From Solen grandis (lineage: Eukaryota > Mollusca > Bivalvia > Adapedonta > Solenidae): DNA of 64,000 nucleotides. The position numbers and the translations under genes are program-made. Of the stretch, positions 1-13,700 are shown piece after piece. The number at the start of each line of letters is the position of its first letter. Positions within the stretch are counted from its first letter, which is position 1. The DNA lies in NCBI GenBank assembly GCA_021229015.1, contig CM037788.1, positions 46,676,497 through 46,740,496 of the forward strand. Direction: 5' to 3'. Below the pieces are notes generated by a model, which was not told the DNA's origin, did not search any database, and saw only the letters and a program-made list of their open reading frames with translations.

Positions 1-3000
1 AACAGTACTGTTATATTCCTGAATATATATTATAGGTATTACTGCATTTTTTTCTCCAGATTCACAAACTGTCTTAATTTTTTCCCTTCATGTCTTGAAG
101 TTGTATTGCTTAAGATCTTAAAATATTTCCATTTATTTTGAGAAATTCCACCAAGTTCAGATACAAAACTAATTTGAAAGCAAGAAATCATTTCATTTAG
201 AATGATTTTAGAGGAGATTAATCTGTAAACATGCACTATTATACTGACTTTGATATGAATCTTAGGTCACTGGGGTTGCAATTTAAGTTTAATTACAGGA
301 ATATGTCCCTGAATTCTCATAAATACCTTTCAGATTTGACTTCCACTTTGATTAAGATCCTGTTAAGATGATTGCCTTAAGATTTTTAATACCTGAAAAA
401 ATGTGAAGTGAATTGTGTTGTGTACTGAAAATGAGACATGAAACTTCAGTATGCATTATGAAGGAAATTATCAACTGTTTTCTAGCTAGAGATTTTTCAG
501 TTTTATTATTACATTAAAACTTTTTGCAGAATGATGTTTTACTATTTATTAACAGTATGTGATTTATTATATATCATAGTGTACTGAAAATAGTATTTTA
601 ATCAGGGCCTCTTTGATATTTTGTGATATTTTCTCTGCCTAGCCAGAGACACCTAGCCATCCTCAGACCTACCTTTATACAGGTGATATTGCCCAGTATT
701 TTGAGAAGTGATATTTTACATATCCATGTAGCATTAGTTTCATCATTTTCAACATGTAACCCTTTACTTCTCAAGATGAAACATTGTGAAACCTGATCAG
801 CAGGTAGTTGTGTTATTGCTGTCGTCAGTACATTAAAAGTTATTGCTGTCGTCAGTACATTAAAAGTGCCAAGCAAACATCGTAATTCCTGACATGACCG
901 AATATGATGTTCACGCAGACCAGGCACCAATTCTCAAAAATACTTAAGTCCGATCTCGGACTTACACTAAATATAATACTCAGATTCCCATTTAACCTAA
1001 TGGCCATACTTTGAGCATAAAAATCATACTTAATGTAAGTACAGAAAAAAGGACAAGGATTTACAGCTGTGTGATGGGGCATCAGTTTGAAGTAAAGGGT
1101 TTAAAAATCATGAAACTTGACCAGAATCTATAGTTTACACAAGCTTAAATGTTGTCCGCATGTAGTTATTTGCCTTAAAAAATAGAATATCATATTTTAG
1201 ATAGTGATATTTATTTCTGTTTATGAAGTTTGAAATCTTTGATAAAGAAAATTTTATATATATTTCTATAAATGGCATCAAAACTGTGTTGATAGCTCTC
1301 AATCAATGTTCAATATCAGAATATTCAGGTATCAATGTTTGTTAATTGGTATGTTTTTTGTATCAACGCTAATTGAAGGTTATATATCAGCTGTGTTATT
1401 GGTTGTTATTGATTAAGCACCACAGAATTTGTTGAATTATCAAAAGAAATCTTAACATGAATGAGGTATTTTTATTTCCCTCTGTTTACTTTCAAGTTTT
1501 TTTTATTGATATTGAAAGTCAACATCAGCTCAACGCAAAAGTCAATTAATTCTTTAAATAAAGAAAGTTATTATGTAATTCACTAAATGAATGTTTTGTT
1601 TTTTAAAATAATAAAAAAAATTAAGATCTTGTGCCATTTACTATTTATTCTTAAGACAAAGGTTGTATACCAGTTTTACACTTTGTAGTGATGTAGCCCT
1701 TATTTATTATATTAGAACCGTCCATTTGCACCCTGTTTGTGATATTTCCCCCTCGTTGTTGTCATAGCAACTTGCCATCTGTGATCTCATTGTACATGCT
1801 ACAGTTACCAAATGTCCACCTTTGTTACTTCCTGTATAGGTGTAAATGTTCTTGTTCTTGTTACTGTTGTATCAATTTGTTACTGTGATGTACATTTGTG
1901 TTAAGTCTTGTCTTCTTGTATGAGTTTTGAAATAAATGTAATGAATTATGAGATTTGAAAAAGAGAAATTTGATGTTAACTTTCTTTATCAAAATAACAT
2001 ATTTGTTTCATGTTTCCTTCAATTTTAAAATAATTTAGTATTGAATTAAATAGATTCAAAGAAAGGTTGCTTTTAATAGCTGTGTTATTTTCATTGCTTT
2101 TATTTTATATAGTTCTTTCCTCTCTGCTTTGAACATCAAAATTGTGCTGACGTTTTGAGATCTACTCTTTATCACAAGGCAGTGCATTTTCTATGACTTA
2201 TCCTTGTGTATTACACCTTGAAGAAGTGTACTTAAATACACAATATGCTATCAAGTATGAATGTGATAGCCAATTAAAAAAGATCTTATATGTATATTTG
2301 TAACTCAGTTGTATACTTCCTTGTTCAAATCAAGCTTTTTGTATATTTACTATTATTTATTCCTCAGAAACTAAGGTCAGTTTTTTTGTTTTTTTTCAAC
2401 ACTTAAACTAGTCTTTTTTGATAACTTCTTAAGATGGTTGACCCATTGGTGGACTAATTATAACCATGCCTCAACGACATGTCAGAGATTATTATGATGG
2501 GATATATTGAAATTATTTATTTATACACCTTGGAATACAAAGAAAGTTCTATTTAGAAAAGAAATGCTCATGAAAAAGTTGTCATACATTATATAGAGCT
2601 TTATTTTACCCTTGCTTCTCAGGAGTTGGGGCTATATAGGAATAGTTCTAGTGCTTTCCTGCATTCACACTACATACAGACAAATCACCTTTAGTGATAG
2701 GTCTAGTTCAATAGAATGCAATATATATAGAAGTCCATAATTGGTACGTTGAATACCAACCACATCAACATGTTCAATTGAGGAACTCTTTTCACGGAAA
2801 CCAACCAAATTTCAATGGCATTAGATAATCCAAAAATGACATTTTACGTCATAAGTAGTGGAACATTTGGAAGATTGGTCCCCATTAAATATGTTGTCTA
2901 CTTTCAATTAAAACTTTTTTCACAATTACTAATGTCTATTCTTCAGGTAGGAAGCACATAGCTGTATACATTTACTTTTTCAGTCTCCAAAGAGAGTTGA

Positions 3001-6000
3001 GTTGGAAAATGCATTCTCAAGTTGTCTAGATATAAAGTTGTTTAGGTACCTACGCAAGGATTCAAATTTCACATACCACAGTAATTATGTGATCCCTTTA
3101 CACTATTTTGTGCAATTTCTGATCTGTACCATTTCCAGTATGTAAAATGTCCCTGTAGTTTTTATATCAGTTTATACCTTCATAGTCTAGTAATTATTTG
3201 CAATTCTTTTAACATAAAATACCAGTATATTATTTATTTTACATGTATACACTTAGTTATAAGCAATACTCATTAGTTATCTGTAATTGTTAAGATCAAA
3301 GCGTATTAGTATTTATCAGAACGATGTCAACTGTCATTCGTTTTAGTACTGTTAAAAGAACAAATTGTATGTAAAGTTTTCCTAATATGTCAAATTCATT
3401 GTTTTAAAATATTCTTTTTTATGTAATTATGATAAAAATATTAGTTTCCGGAAGTCAAATCTGTCTGCACTCTTTTTAAAATTACTGAGGAAACAAATAT
3501 TTGTTAATGTGATTTTCATCAGTCCAGAAATGTTCTATATTCAATGTTAGAATTGCCAAGTAATACTTCAGATTTTAAAAAATAGTATTAATATTTTCAT
3601 TTTAAATAGGAAGTTCAAGCCTTATACTTGGTAGAAATAAAGAGCGGCATTATTTGATGTTTTGTAAGATGTAAAATCTTCTTAGACTATCTTAAGAAGT
3701 TCTATTTATGTATAAACACATTGTTGTACATTTTAGTTTATGATGGAAATTCTACATTGTCTGCAAGCAGAATGAGGAGACAAAAATCGTTACAGCCCAG
3801 CTTATGTTATCTGTGTTACACAAGCTCACTTAATGTGTAACTAGTGTTTGCAGTTAGCCTTGTTTTGTTACAGTGTTGGATATTTTGTGTTTATTGTTTG
3901 GATTGTACTGCATGGTTGTGATGACATCCATACCATATTTTTATACGAGTGTTTTAGATTCCTGTCTCAAAACGCAAATATATCAAATATCCAATTATTT
4001 GTGTGTTGTTCTCTTTTCTAACCGAAATAAAGATTATGGACATTAGCTACAGTTTGCTACATTTTCAAAGAAGGAAAACTTAAACTGTTAAAATGTTTCT
4101 GCCCTTGAACATGGCCTCAAAGTGCTAAATTATCTAGTTCAGGGGCAGATAACTCAAAAAGGATGCTGACCCCCAACTTTTTTTTCATAGAAAATTTCTT
4201 TTATGATTCTCTATAATCATGCAAAAGTTAAAAAAATTCTATGAAACAGTATAAATTTTCCTTCTTTTTCTATATAGAAAATGTAGAAAACTAGCAAACA
4301 TCATTAATGAAATTAAGTACAATATACAGTTATAAGATACCTCAAACTGTGGACCTTACGGGAGAGATCCATCAACTGGAATATTCTCTCATACCATCAT
4401 AATATAACTCTTGTATATGACCTCAGTTGACATTCTTTTGTTTTTCTATGGCACCATGCTCATGTTTGTCATTCAAAGACATGATGATGTCATGGATAGT
4501 TGGCTTTTGACGTAGAGATGTTTCAATGTACTGTATAACCTCAGAATATTACTGATGGGGTAGGAAGTATCCAGGGACCATACGAAGATATTTCTTAACC
4601 GGCTAACTTTTACAGCTCCTATCTACATTCTCTACATTCTCTGACACATTTAATTGGAAAAGTACTTGGATTATTTACCAGTTAGTGGGAACAAATACCA
4701 ACCATTATCAGCCTTCCTATCAGTGTCAAGGAAAGGTAAAGCTGAAATGCTATCATAAACAAGATGTTTGTAAAACGTGTATGCCCCGCTTATATGCATT
4801 ACAACTATATAGAAATATTATTTGTTCATACCGGTATATATCATTTTACTCAAAACCTTGGCATTTGACAAAATTGGGCATAAACTTATCTTGGGCTACT
4901 AGTCATATTTAACATTGCAAAATAACTTCCCTTCAATAAATAAAATGGGCATGGTTTATATGAAGTGTATGAGACTTGGAAAGTAACATTGTCAGCAACA
5001 CATATTATATTAACGGTGTGAGAGTTTAACAAATGACCTTGCGACCTTGACCTTTAACCCCTCTCAAGTTAACACTTGGACAAGAAAGCTTTATTAACAG
5101 TGTTGTAGAAGTTAAACAATTACCTTGTGACTTTGACCTTTGAGGTACTGACCCTAAAATCAGTTGGGTGCTTCTGCTAGTCATAAGCATAATCTTACAA
5201 AGTTTGAGAACCAAGATATGCGTAGAATGTAAGTTATCACTTGGACAAGAATGCTTGATTAACAGTATTTGTGAGAGTTCATATGACAACTGACCCCACT
5301 TCAGCTGGTCATAAGCAACACCCATAAAGGATGCGACCCAAGTTTTACCTAGAACTTAATTTATCACTTAAACAAGGTTTGGCCTACTGATAGATGTGCA
5401 AAGCAATATATCCACACCTTCTTCCAAGGGGAGCATAACTGGGAGAAAAGTTTTAAAAAAGCTATTACAGCTTACTCTTGGATTCCTTGAGTACTACTTG
5501 ATTTGTGAAAATGGTGTCTATATTGTTTGACCCTTTACATCATAAATATTCATGTACAGATTCACGACTTAATGAATAATAGTTTACTGAGCTGTAAATG
5601 GTGTATGAAACAATGGAAGTTTCTTAACCCATGCAGACTGTAGATTCTGAGCTACAAGATTGTATGAGCAAACAAAGGAGACCCTGACCAGGAGCTGTCT
5701 GATCTGGGTCAGCTTTATTTGCCAAAACCTTAAAATGTGTCTACATGTATATCAAGGGGTGGGAGCAAAACTAGGCCAAGTGCATATATTTATATAATTA
5801 CTTAGCCTAGTTAAGCTCTCACCCCTCAATATGCCATAAAGAGTTAACAAAAAAAAGTTGTTTCACATAAGCAAAAAATCGGTGTCAGATGCTGTGGGAT
5901 TGAGTAAGTGTGAAAGAAAAGACACAGTCAGTAAACTTCACAGTAAGCTGTTTATTTGTTCATATAAAATACAATTTGCTGTAGAAATATAAAAAACAAC

Positions 6001-6830
6001 AGGCATCCATAGTAATACCATCACAGACTGCGGACAACACTGAGATGCCTCATTAAATCAAATAATAAATCTTATGTAGTACACAAACAACACATATCCA
6101 CATGGAATACACATCTTCATACACGCTAGTTTATTATACATAGAAATTTGTGATGCATTTTTACTTACAAATCACCATACATCAACATTCATTACACATA
6201 TATATGTACATCTAAATATATAACTCTTTTTTTTTACATTCACATACAAATTCATCAATAATGCACCAAAAACATTTATATTTTTATATATATACTAGTA
6301 TAAGATTCTCCAGCAATACACATACCATGTTATACGCTGCTTGCACTACATCACTCAAGGTTCTTACAACTTAATTTCTTTTTGAACATATTCGTTCATG
6401 TAACAATGAGTCAGAAAACTACAAGATATAACCCTAATCCCTTAATTCACTAGAGTATTCACATGTTTTCCTCTTAGATTTGACCTAGTGACCTAATTCT
6501 TTACCCCCATGTGACCCAGATTTAAAAGGGCATTTACTAAAAACTAAGTCATATCTGAACATGCCAATGATATGCAAATTTAGCATGTATAATTCCTGTA
6601 AAATTCACATTTAATCAGGATTGTTTTTACTTGCATGTGGAGATATAATAAACACTCGCTTTAATAGGCCATAACTCTGTAAAACAGGTCAGATCAGAAA
6701 TGCCAGTGGTAGTCTTACCTTAATGCAAATTATGGCCACTCTTTTTAAACTAGATGGTTGTTCCTCCAAACACTTATGTCATCTGAATTCCAGCTTTTAT
6801 ATGAGAAAGGGTGAACGTCAAATGATCAAA
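1..6830. other. No supported gene; AT-rich non-coding DNA
   Basis: No reading frame here has a recognisable domain or splice pattern, and the short frames present look like chance. AATAAA-like hexamers occur near 1932, 3640 and 4027 on the plus strand, and a TTTATT near 5951 on the minus strand, so parts could be 3' untranslated sequence, but nothing ties them to a gene. A decayed repeat rich in TGACCTTTGACCT-like blocks lies at about 5030-5330. Confidence 0.5.
812..865. repeat. 27-bp perfect tandem duplication
   Basis: A 27-base block beginning GTTATTGCTGTCGTCAGTAC is present twice, head to tail, with no mismatch. It is probably a recent slippage or duplication event and makes no protein-level sense. 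Confidence 0.85.
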
Positions 6831-6839
6831 ATTAATTAA

Positions 6840-7446
6840 TTTTGGTTCTACTCACAAGTTCTCACTATACAAAACAAGGTCCTATCATTTGATGCCAACA
6901 CCCACATACAAAATCATTCCTTTTAAGCAAGATTTAGGTCTTCTGTGAATTGCACTTCTACACCTCATAAGGTATCTATGATTTAAGTTTGAAAAGCATC
7001 CCCCATATAGTATTGAAGTTAAGCTGAGGACAAATCGTTTAACCAAATGAACATAGGGTGTTTGTTAAATAATTACAGGAGGTAGAGTTACAGTTCCTGA
7101 CCACTGCATCTTTACACCTCATTAGGTATCCATGATCCAAGATTGGAGTGAATCCATCAAATAGTATTGAAATTATGATCCAGAGATTTTCTTAACAAAA
7201 TCAACTAAAGTGGGATAATTTGAGAAATAGACAAGCCAAAGTTACAGATCATGAGCACTGCACACATTTACATCTCACAAGATATATATATATTTAAAGT
7301 TTAGAGTTAATATATAATATAGTATTGAAGTTTTGCCTTGGATTTTTTTCACAAAATCCACTATGGGGGGTAATTCACAAGATTCATCTAAGGAAAATAA
7401 TTCAAGAAGTAGATGAGCTAGAGTTATTGGTCTTGTGCACTGCACT
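6840..7446. repeat. Decayed ~150-bp tandem repeat array, cut by the gap
   Basis: Degenerate units repeat the blocks 'cacctcat(a/t)aggtatc(t/c)atgat', 'agtattgaa(g/a)tta' and 'agagttac..'. The last unit, with GAGTTATTGGTCTTGTGCACTGCACT, resembles the core of family C at 28650-29617 (GAGTTATGGTTCTTGTGCACTGCACTT), so this is probably an old relative of that family. The N gap follows at once, which suggests the assembly broke inside the repeat. Confidence 0.55.
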
Positions 7447-7546
7447 NNNNNNNNNNNNNNNNNNNNNNNNNNNNNNNNNNNNNNNNNNNNNNNNNNNNNN
7501 NNNNNNNNNNNNNNNNNNNNNNNNNNNNNNNNNNNNNNNNNNNNNN
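7447..7546. other. Assembly gap (100 N)
   Basis: Exactly 100 N, the conventional size for a gap of unknown length. It removes the upstream part of the zinc-finger gene. Confidence 0.99.
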
Positions 7547-7715
7547 ATGTCCACACCTATACCCAGCACACAGAGGCTGAAAAAAAGAAAAAGTTTCCTT
7601 GTGCAGTATGTGGAAAGGTTTTTTATTCTAGACCAAAGCTTCAGTATCATGAGTCAGTGCACCAAGAAACAAAGGGCTTTCCATGTACATTTGAGGGCTG
7701 TAATAAAAGTTTTAG
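7547..7715 (+). CDS. Zinc-finger gene, first visible exon (partial)
   Basis: The frame runs out of the gap and ends AG|GTAAGT, a strong donor, in phase 2. It encodes finger 1 and the first half of finger 2 (FPCTFEGCNKSF). The true 5' end of the exon is in the gap. Confidence 0.85.
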
Positions 7716-10700
7716 GTAAGTTTTTATACCAGCTTCAAGCGCGGATCCAGCAATTTGTCTCGGGGAGCCATGACTGTGACATGTCAAAACACTAGGTGGT
7801 TGGTTTTTAAACATTTTAGCCAAAAATGTGCCCCTCCCCCACCTCTTTCATACATAATTTAAGCATAACAGCCAAATCCAAAGGGAGGTCATGCCCTTTT
7901 TCCCCACTCTTTTATGCATATATATGCCACCGTGGCATTTTTACGTCCCAAGTTATCAATCATAAACTAAATAATAAATAGAATATGAAGTTAATAATAT
8001 ACATGTTTTGTAAAAGTTATTTTGTAAAAGATTATGTATTTTTGTAGTATCAGTTGATAGGCTTGTTTGAATATTTTAGATTCAGGTTTGTTTTATCAAC
8101 TCAACTCTACCAGAGTTGACACCTCTTACTTTGATGTTTAACCCTTTCCCTCATATAGACTCATTTTGACGCACTCACTGAGTTACTCGCAGACTGATCT
8201 GGTTTTATGTTGTTCGCATAGGTCTTTTCATGGTTTCCTCAATGAGGGAAAGGGTTAAACAATAATATACTTTGGTCTCTGAGACCACCTGTCACTGATT
8301 GATCTAATCACTTGAGACAGACATGACTTCTAGCACCTAATGACAAAGCTATTGTTGTAGCAGGACAAATGTTGTATGTGTTGATTAGGTAAGTTTACTT
8401 AACTCCCATTATGCTATTTTATATTTTGTAACAGTGGATATTGTTGGTTACCTACTTGATTACTTGTTTAATTTTATTGGTGAAATAATTGTAAACCCTT
8501 AATATAAAGTTATTCTTGCAGAATTTAAGAAGTCTTGAAAGAGTCTTAAGAGATTCTGCATACATTTTCTTTTTTCTTTTTTTCCTTTGACCGAAATTCT
8601 GGCTGCTATGGTAATGAAAAAATTATGCACCTCACCAGTAGGGGACTCATGTGTTGCATGCAACACCAGTTACTTATTTTTTCTGTCATTATTAAATTAT
8701 GTTAAGAAACAGGATCTTTGTTGTTTTAACATTTAAACCAATGCATCTTTTGAATTTCAGATTGAACTCCAACCGTGTTAAACATGAGAGAGTGCATACA
8801 AACTACAAGCCGTACATGTGTGATGAGTGTGGAGAGAAGTTCAGTCGCAAGGTGTACCTGGAAACACACCAGTATAAGCACACAGGTAAACTTGTTTTTT
8901 TTTGTTTGTTTTTAGCTCACATGAGCACAACGTGCTCAAGGTGAGCTTTTCTGATCGCCTTTTGTCCGGCGTCCGTCGTCCGTCGTCCGTGCGTGCGTGC
9001 GTCCGTGCGTCCGTGCGTCCGGCGTCAACAATTGCTTCAAACAACATCTCCTCCTAAACGGCTTGGCCAATTTGAAAAATATTTTGCAGGAATGTTCCTT
9101 GGATGAAGCTCTACTAAAGTTGTATAAATGGTTCTGGTCCATCGCATAATTAGGTCACAGGAGCTAAAAATAGATTTTAAAAATGAAAATTTAAAAAATC
9201 TTCTTCTCTGAAACCACAAGGCCTAGCCTTTTGATTTTTGGTATGTAGCATGATCTTATGACTCTCTACCAGGATTGTACAAATTATGACCCTGGGGTCA
9301 AAATTGGCCCCGCCCCAGGGGTCACTTGATTTCACATAGGAAATGGTATGTAGCATCATCTTATGGGCCACTACCAAGATTGTACAAATCATAGCCCTAT
9401 GGTGATAAATGACCCTTCATCAGGGGTCACTTGCTTTACATAGAGTTATATAGAAAAATCTTAAAAAATCTTCTTCTATGAATCCATAAGGCCTAGAGCT
9501 TAGATATTTGGTATGAAGCATCATCTTATGGGCCACTACCAAGATTGTACAAATCATAGCCCTATGGTGATAAATGACCCCGCACCAGGGGTCACTTGTT
9601 TTACATAGAGTTATATAGGAAAATCTTAAAAAATCTTCTTCTATGAATCCATAAGGCCTAGAGCTTAGATATTTGGTATGTAGCATCATCTTATGGGCCA
9701 CTACCAAGATTGTACAAATCATAGCCCTATGGTGATAAATGACCCCGCACCAGGGGTCACTTGTTTTACATAGAGTTATATAGGAAAATCTTAAAAAATC
9801 TTCTTCTATGAATCCATAAGGCCTAGAGCTTAGATATTTGGTATGTAGCATCATCTAATGGTTCATTACAAAGATTTTCAAAGTCTTGGCCCTACGGTGA
9901 TAAATGACCCTGCGCCCAAGTCTTCTCTGAAACCATATAGCCCATTGCTTAGATATTTGGTGTGTAGTATTGTCAGGGGTAAAATGTTTTAGATTAAGTT
10001 ATATCAGAATCCTTGTCTGTTTAAAAACCTTGACATCAGTTGAAGCAATGGTACTCAGGTGAGCGATTCAGGGCCATCATGGCCCTCTTGTTTATAATTA
10101 ATTTCTTTACTGCAGTGTCCAAAAACTTCTCAAAACAGTGAATTCTCTACAGGGCAGAGGTCCAGTGGTAACATAAATGAAAGCAGATCCAAAGGTTTTG
10201 GGTTAAAACACCACTGAGAACAAAGAGTTCTCATGGCTGTCTCAGGTGCCAAATATTGGTCCAAACCAGAAACCATCAACAGAGATTAGTAAGTTGTAAG
10301 AACTTGCTTTCCTATGGGTGTTAAATGAATAAGTTTGAATATAAATGATATTTCTGAAAAATTCTGATTGAGTTTAGTTTACAGTAACAAAACAAAAGAC
10401 GAAACAGTTTTCAAATGTGTAACTTTATGAACATTTTATTGAAACAGATAATATCTCTGTATAGGTAATGAAATGAAATTATTAAAGATTTGTGGTAGGC
10501 CGCTGTAGGACTTAATTTTATTTTGAAAGGCATCCACATACCTGTATGTATAATATAATTCAGACTGTGAATTTAAATGTCAATTGGGAAATACATTTTA
10601 ACAAGTTATACCAAACCCTCTTGATGTTTTCTTGGTCCATATTCATAACTTAAGCATCTAAAGTTACTTTATTATAAGCCCAATGAATGACAGATCATAT

Positions 10701-13700
10701 GATAGATTCACTTGCCACGGCTGGCTGGGCGGCATCCACTGATGTTGATGCTCTCGATCTCTCTCTATTACTCAGCAAAGTTTGATAACAAAATTGCTGG
10801 TTATCAAACTTGGCCGAGATATTGTGTCCAATGGATACATTGTGTCCAAGTTAGGTAAAGATTGGTTTACGTTTGTTTGAGGTTAAGATTGGATACTCTT
10901 TATTTAGCTACTTTTCACCAATTAAAGGACCATAATGGAGTGTCTGGGACAGTCTGGCTGGTTATCGAACTGAAATATTTATTTTTACTGATGAGTTAAA
11001 GAAATGCCTCATCGAAATTTGGCGTTATTTTCTTTACCCTGTTTTAAATTGTATTGAAATGTAGTAACTGTATATGTGTTGTGACTGAAAAACACGGCAA
11101 ACAAAAGCTCATACGATTCTATACAGCCAATTGTCCACTTCATGTGTCTACTCATGCTTTCTTCGTGCAACCCATGCATGTCAACCATGTGGTTTTATTG
11201 AGTGAATTTTACACAAGTACATGTGTTAGTCGACATACAACAATAATTTCAGAGACTAAACATTGGTTTATGATAATGCTTGAGGCTAAATATGGAAGAG
11301 AGGGCTAAAGTTTTGGCCATGCTTGAATGTAGTTACTTGTCCAGCAGTTCTGCATCTTTATCGACGTGTTAGAGACATGGAAACGTTTGTCGATAGGCCA
11401 CGTTCAGGTAGACCACGTGTAACGTCAGTACAAGACAATTATATATGCCGTTTGTGTGACAGATTTGTGACGGCAGAATCTATGTCATTTGTAGTGGTAG
11501 GTAACCATGGATGCCCAATAAGTCAACATGCAGTCAGAAATCGACTTAGAGAACGGGGAATTACCTGCCGTAGGCTGTACCGCCGTCTAGTTTTAACGTT
11601 ATGTCACCATCACCAGTGTCTAATTTTGGCCCGCAACCATCGTGGCCAGCATTTGCAGAATGTAGTGTTCAGTGATGAGTCACATTTCAACTTGTGGAAC
11701 GCTGATGGAAGTATCCATGTCATAATCAGGAATAATGAAAAATTATATACCGTGTTGGAATGAGGCGTTTATTCTTCTCGTCAGTTTTGTAGTTTTCTAC
11801 AATGAGGCATTTTAAGTTTTATTCTCTTCACTTGGAAATAAGAAGGGGACAATGCTTTACTTTTTCAAACTGATTTTTTAGCTCACCTGAGCACATGTGC
11901 TCAGGATGAGCTATTAGGATCGTTGAATGTCCGTCTTCCATTGTTGGTCTGTCGTCCACAATTAGTTTGTTTACATTCTAGCATCTTCATTTCTTAAGCA
12001 ATCATCTTCAAACTTTATGACAATGTTTATGACCATAATTTCTCAGTCAAGTTCGATTATGACTGATATCGGCCAATTAGGTCAGGAGTTATGCCCCTTT
12101 TAATATAAAACAAGAGGGCCAAGATGGCCCTGAATCGCTCACCTGATTATAAATGAGAACATATGTTGGATTTTTCATATGGACCTACTTTTTGACCCCA
12201 CATGACCCTACTTCGAACTTGTCCAAGATATTATATGGAAACAGACATTCCGACCAAGTTTCTTGAAGATATGGCCAAAAATGTGGCCTCTAGAGTGTTA
12301 ACAAGGTTTTTAGCTCACCTGAGCACTTGTGCTCGGGTGAGCTTTTGTGATCGCCTTTTGTCCGTCGTGCGTTGTCAGTCGTCCGTCGTCAACAATTGCT
12401 TGTGAACACTCTAGAGGCTTCAGTTTTGGCCCAATCTTCATGAAACTTGGTCAGGATGTTTGTCTACATGATATCTCGGAGGAGTTAGAAATTGGGTCAT
12501 ATGGGGTCAAAAACTAGGTCACCAAGTCAAATTCTGGAAAAACCTTGTGAACACTCTAGAGGCCACAGTTTTGGCCCAATCTTCATGAATCTTGGTCAGG
12601 ATGTTTGTCTACATGATATCTCGGATGAGTTTGAAATTGGGTCATGTGGGGTCAAGAACTAGGTCACCAGGTCAAATCTTAGAAAAACCTTGTGAACACT
12701 CTAAAGGCCACAGTTTTGGCCCAATCTTCATGAAACTTGGTCAGGATGTTTGTCTACATGATATCTCGGATGAGTTCGAAATTGGGTCATGTGGGGTTAA
12801 GAACTAGGTCACCAGGTCAAATTCTGGAAAAACTGAAGGCCATTTCCCAATTAAATTTGGTCAGGATGTTTGAATTTATTGGATGAGCTCAAAATGAGTC
12901 ACATGGGGTCAAAAACTAGGAAAAAAAATCTTGTGAACACTCTAGAGGCTTACATTTTTGTTCCAGTCTTCATTAAACTTAATATGAATGATGACTGCAT
13001 GAATTCCCAGTTGAGTGCAAATTCAGGTAGGATCAATATGTAGGTCACTTAGTCAAATGTTAGAAAAACACTTTAGATGCCAGATTTTTTGTCATTATGC
13101 CTAACACAGCCATCTTAATCAGGTGAGCGATACAGGGCCATCTTGGTCCTCTTGTTCTAAGATTTGACCTCATGACATACTTTTTGACCCCACATGTCCC
13201 AAATTAGAACTTGTCCAAGATTTTATGGAGACAAACATTCTGACCAAGTTTCATGAAGATTGAGCCAAAAATGTGGCCTCTAGGGTGTTAACAAGGTTTT
13301 ACTAAGATATGACCTTGTGACCTACTTTTTGACCCAACATGACCCAAAATCGAACTTGTCCAAGATTGTACGGAAACAAACATTCTGACCAAGTTTCATG
13401 AAGAATGGGCCAAAAATGTGGCCTCTAGACTGTTAAGGTTTTTGTGATCCCGTGAGCGTCCGTCGTGCGGCATCAACAATTTTTAGTGTTTACACTCTAT
13501 CACCTTTATTTCTGAAGCAATCATCTTCAAACTTTAAGACAATGTTTATGACCATAATGTCTCGATTGAGTACGATTATGGCTGAGATCTGTCAATTAGG
13601 TCAGGAGTTATGCCCCTTTTAATATTAAAAAAAAGCCATATTTCACGTTGTTTACACTCTAGCATCTGCATCTTTTGAGCAATCATCTTCAAACTCTATG

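Noticed and set aside
598..930. 110-residue minus-strand frame in the left flank
   Set aside because: Its repeated peptide comes from the 27-bp tandem duplication; no domain is recognisable.
5940..7446. 3' untranslated region of a minus-strand gene
   Set aside because: There is a TTTATT near the left end, but no coding exon is found on that strand before the gap and much of the stretch is decayed repeat.
9420..9854. 144-residue minus-strand open frame with repeated [15 protein letters not shown] units
   Set aside because: It is the 165-bp tandem core of family A read through; 165 is a multiple of 3, so the frame stays open by period alone.
11004..11810. TGCCTCAT / ATGAGGCA as terminal repeats of the mariner remnant
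   Set aside because: Only about 9 bases match, no TA flank is seen, and a chance match is likely in this length.
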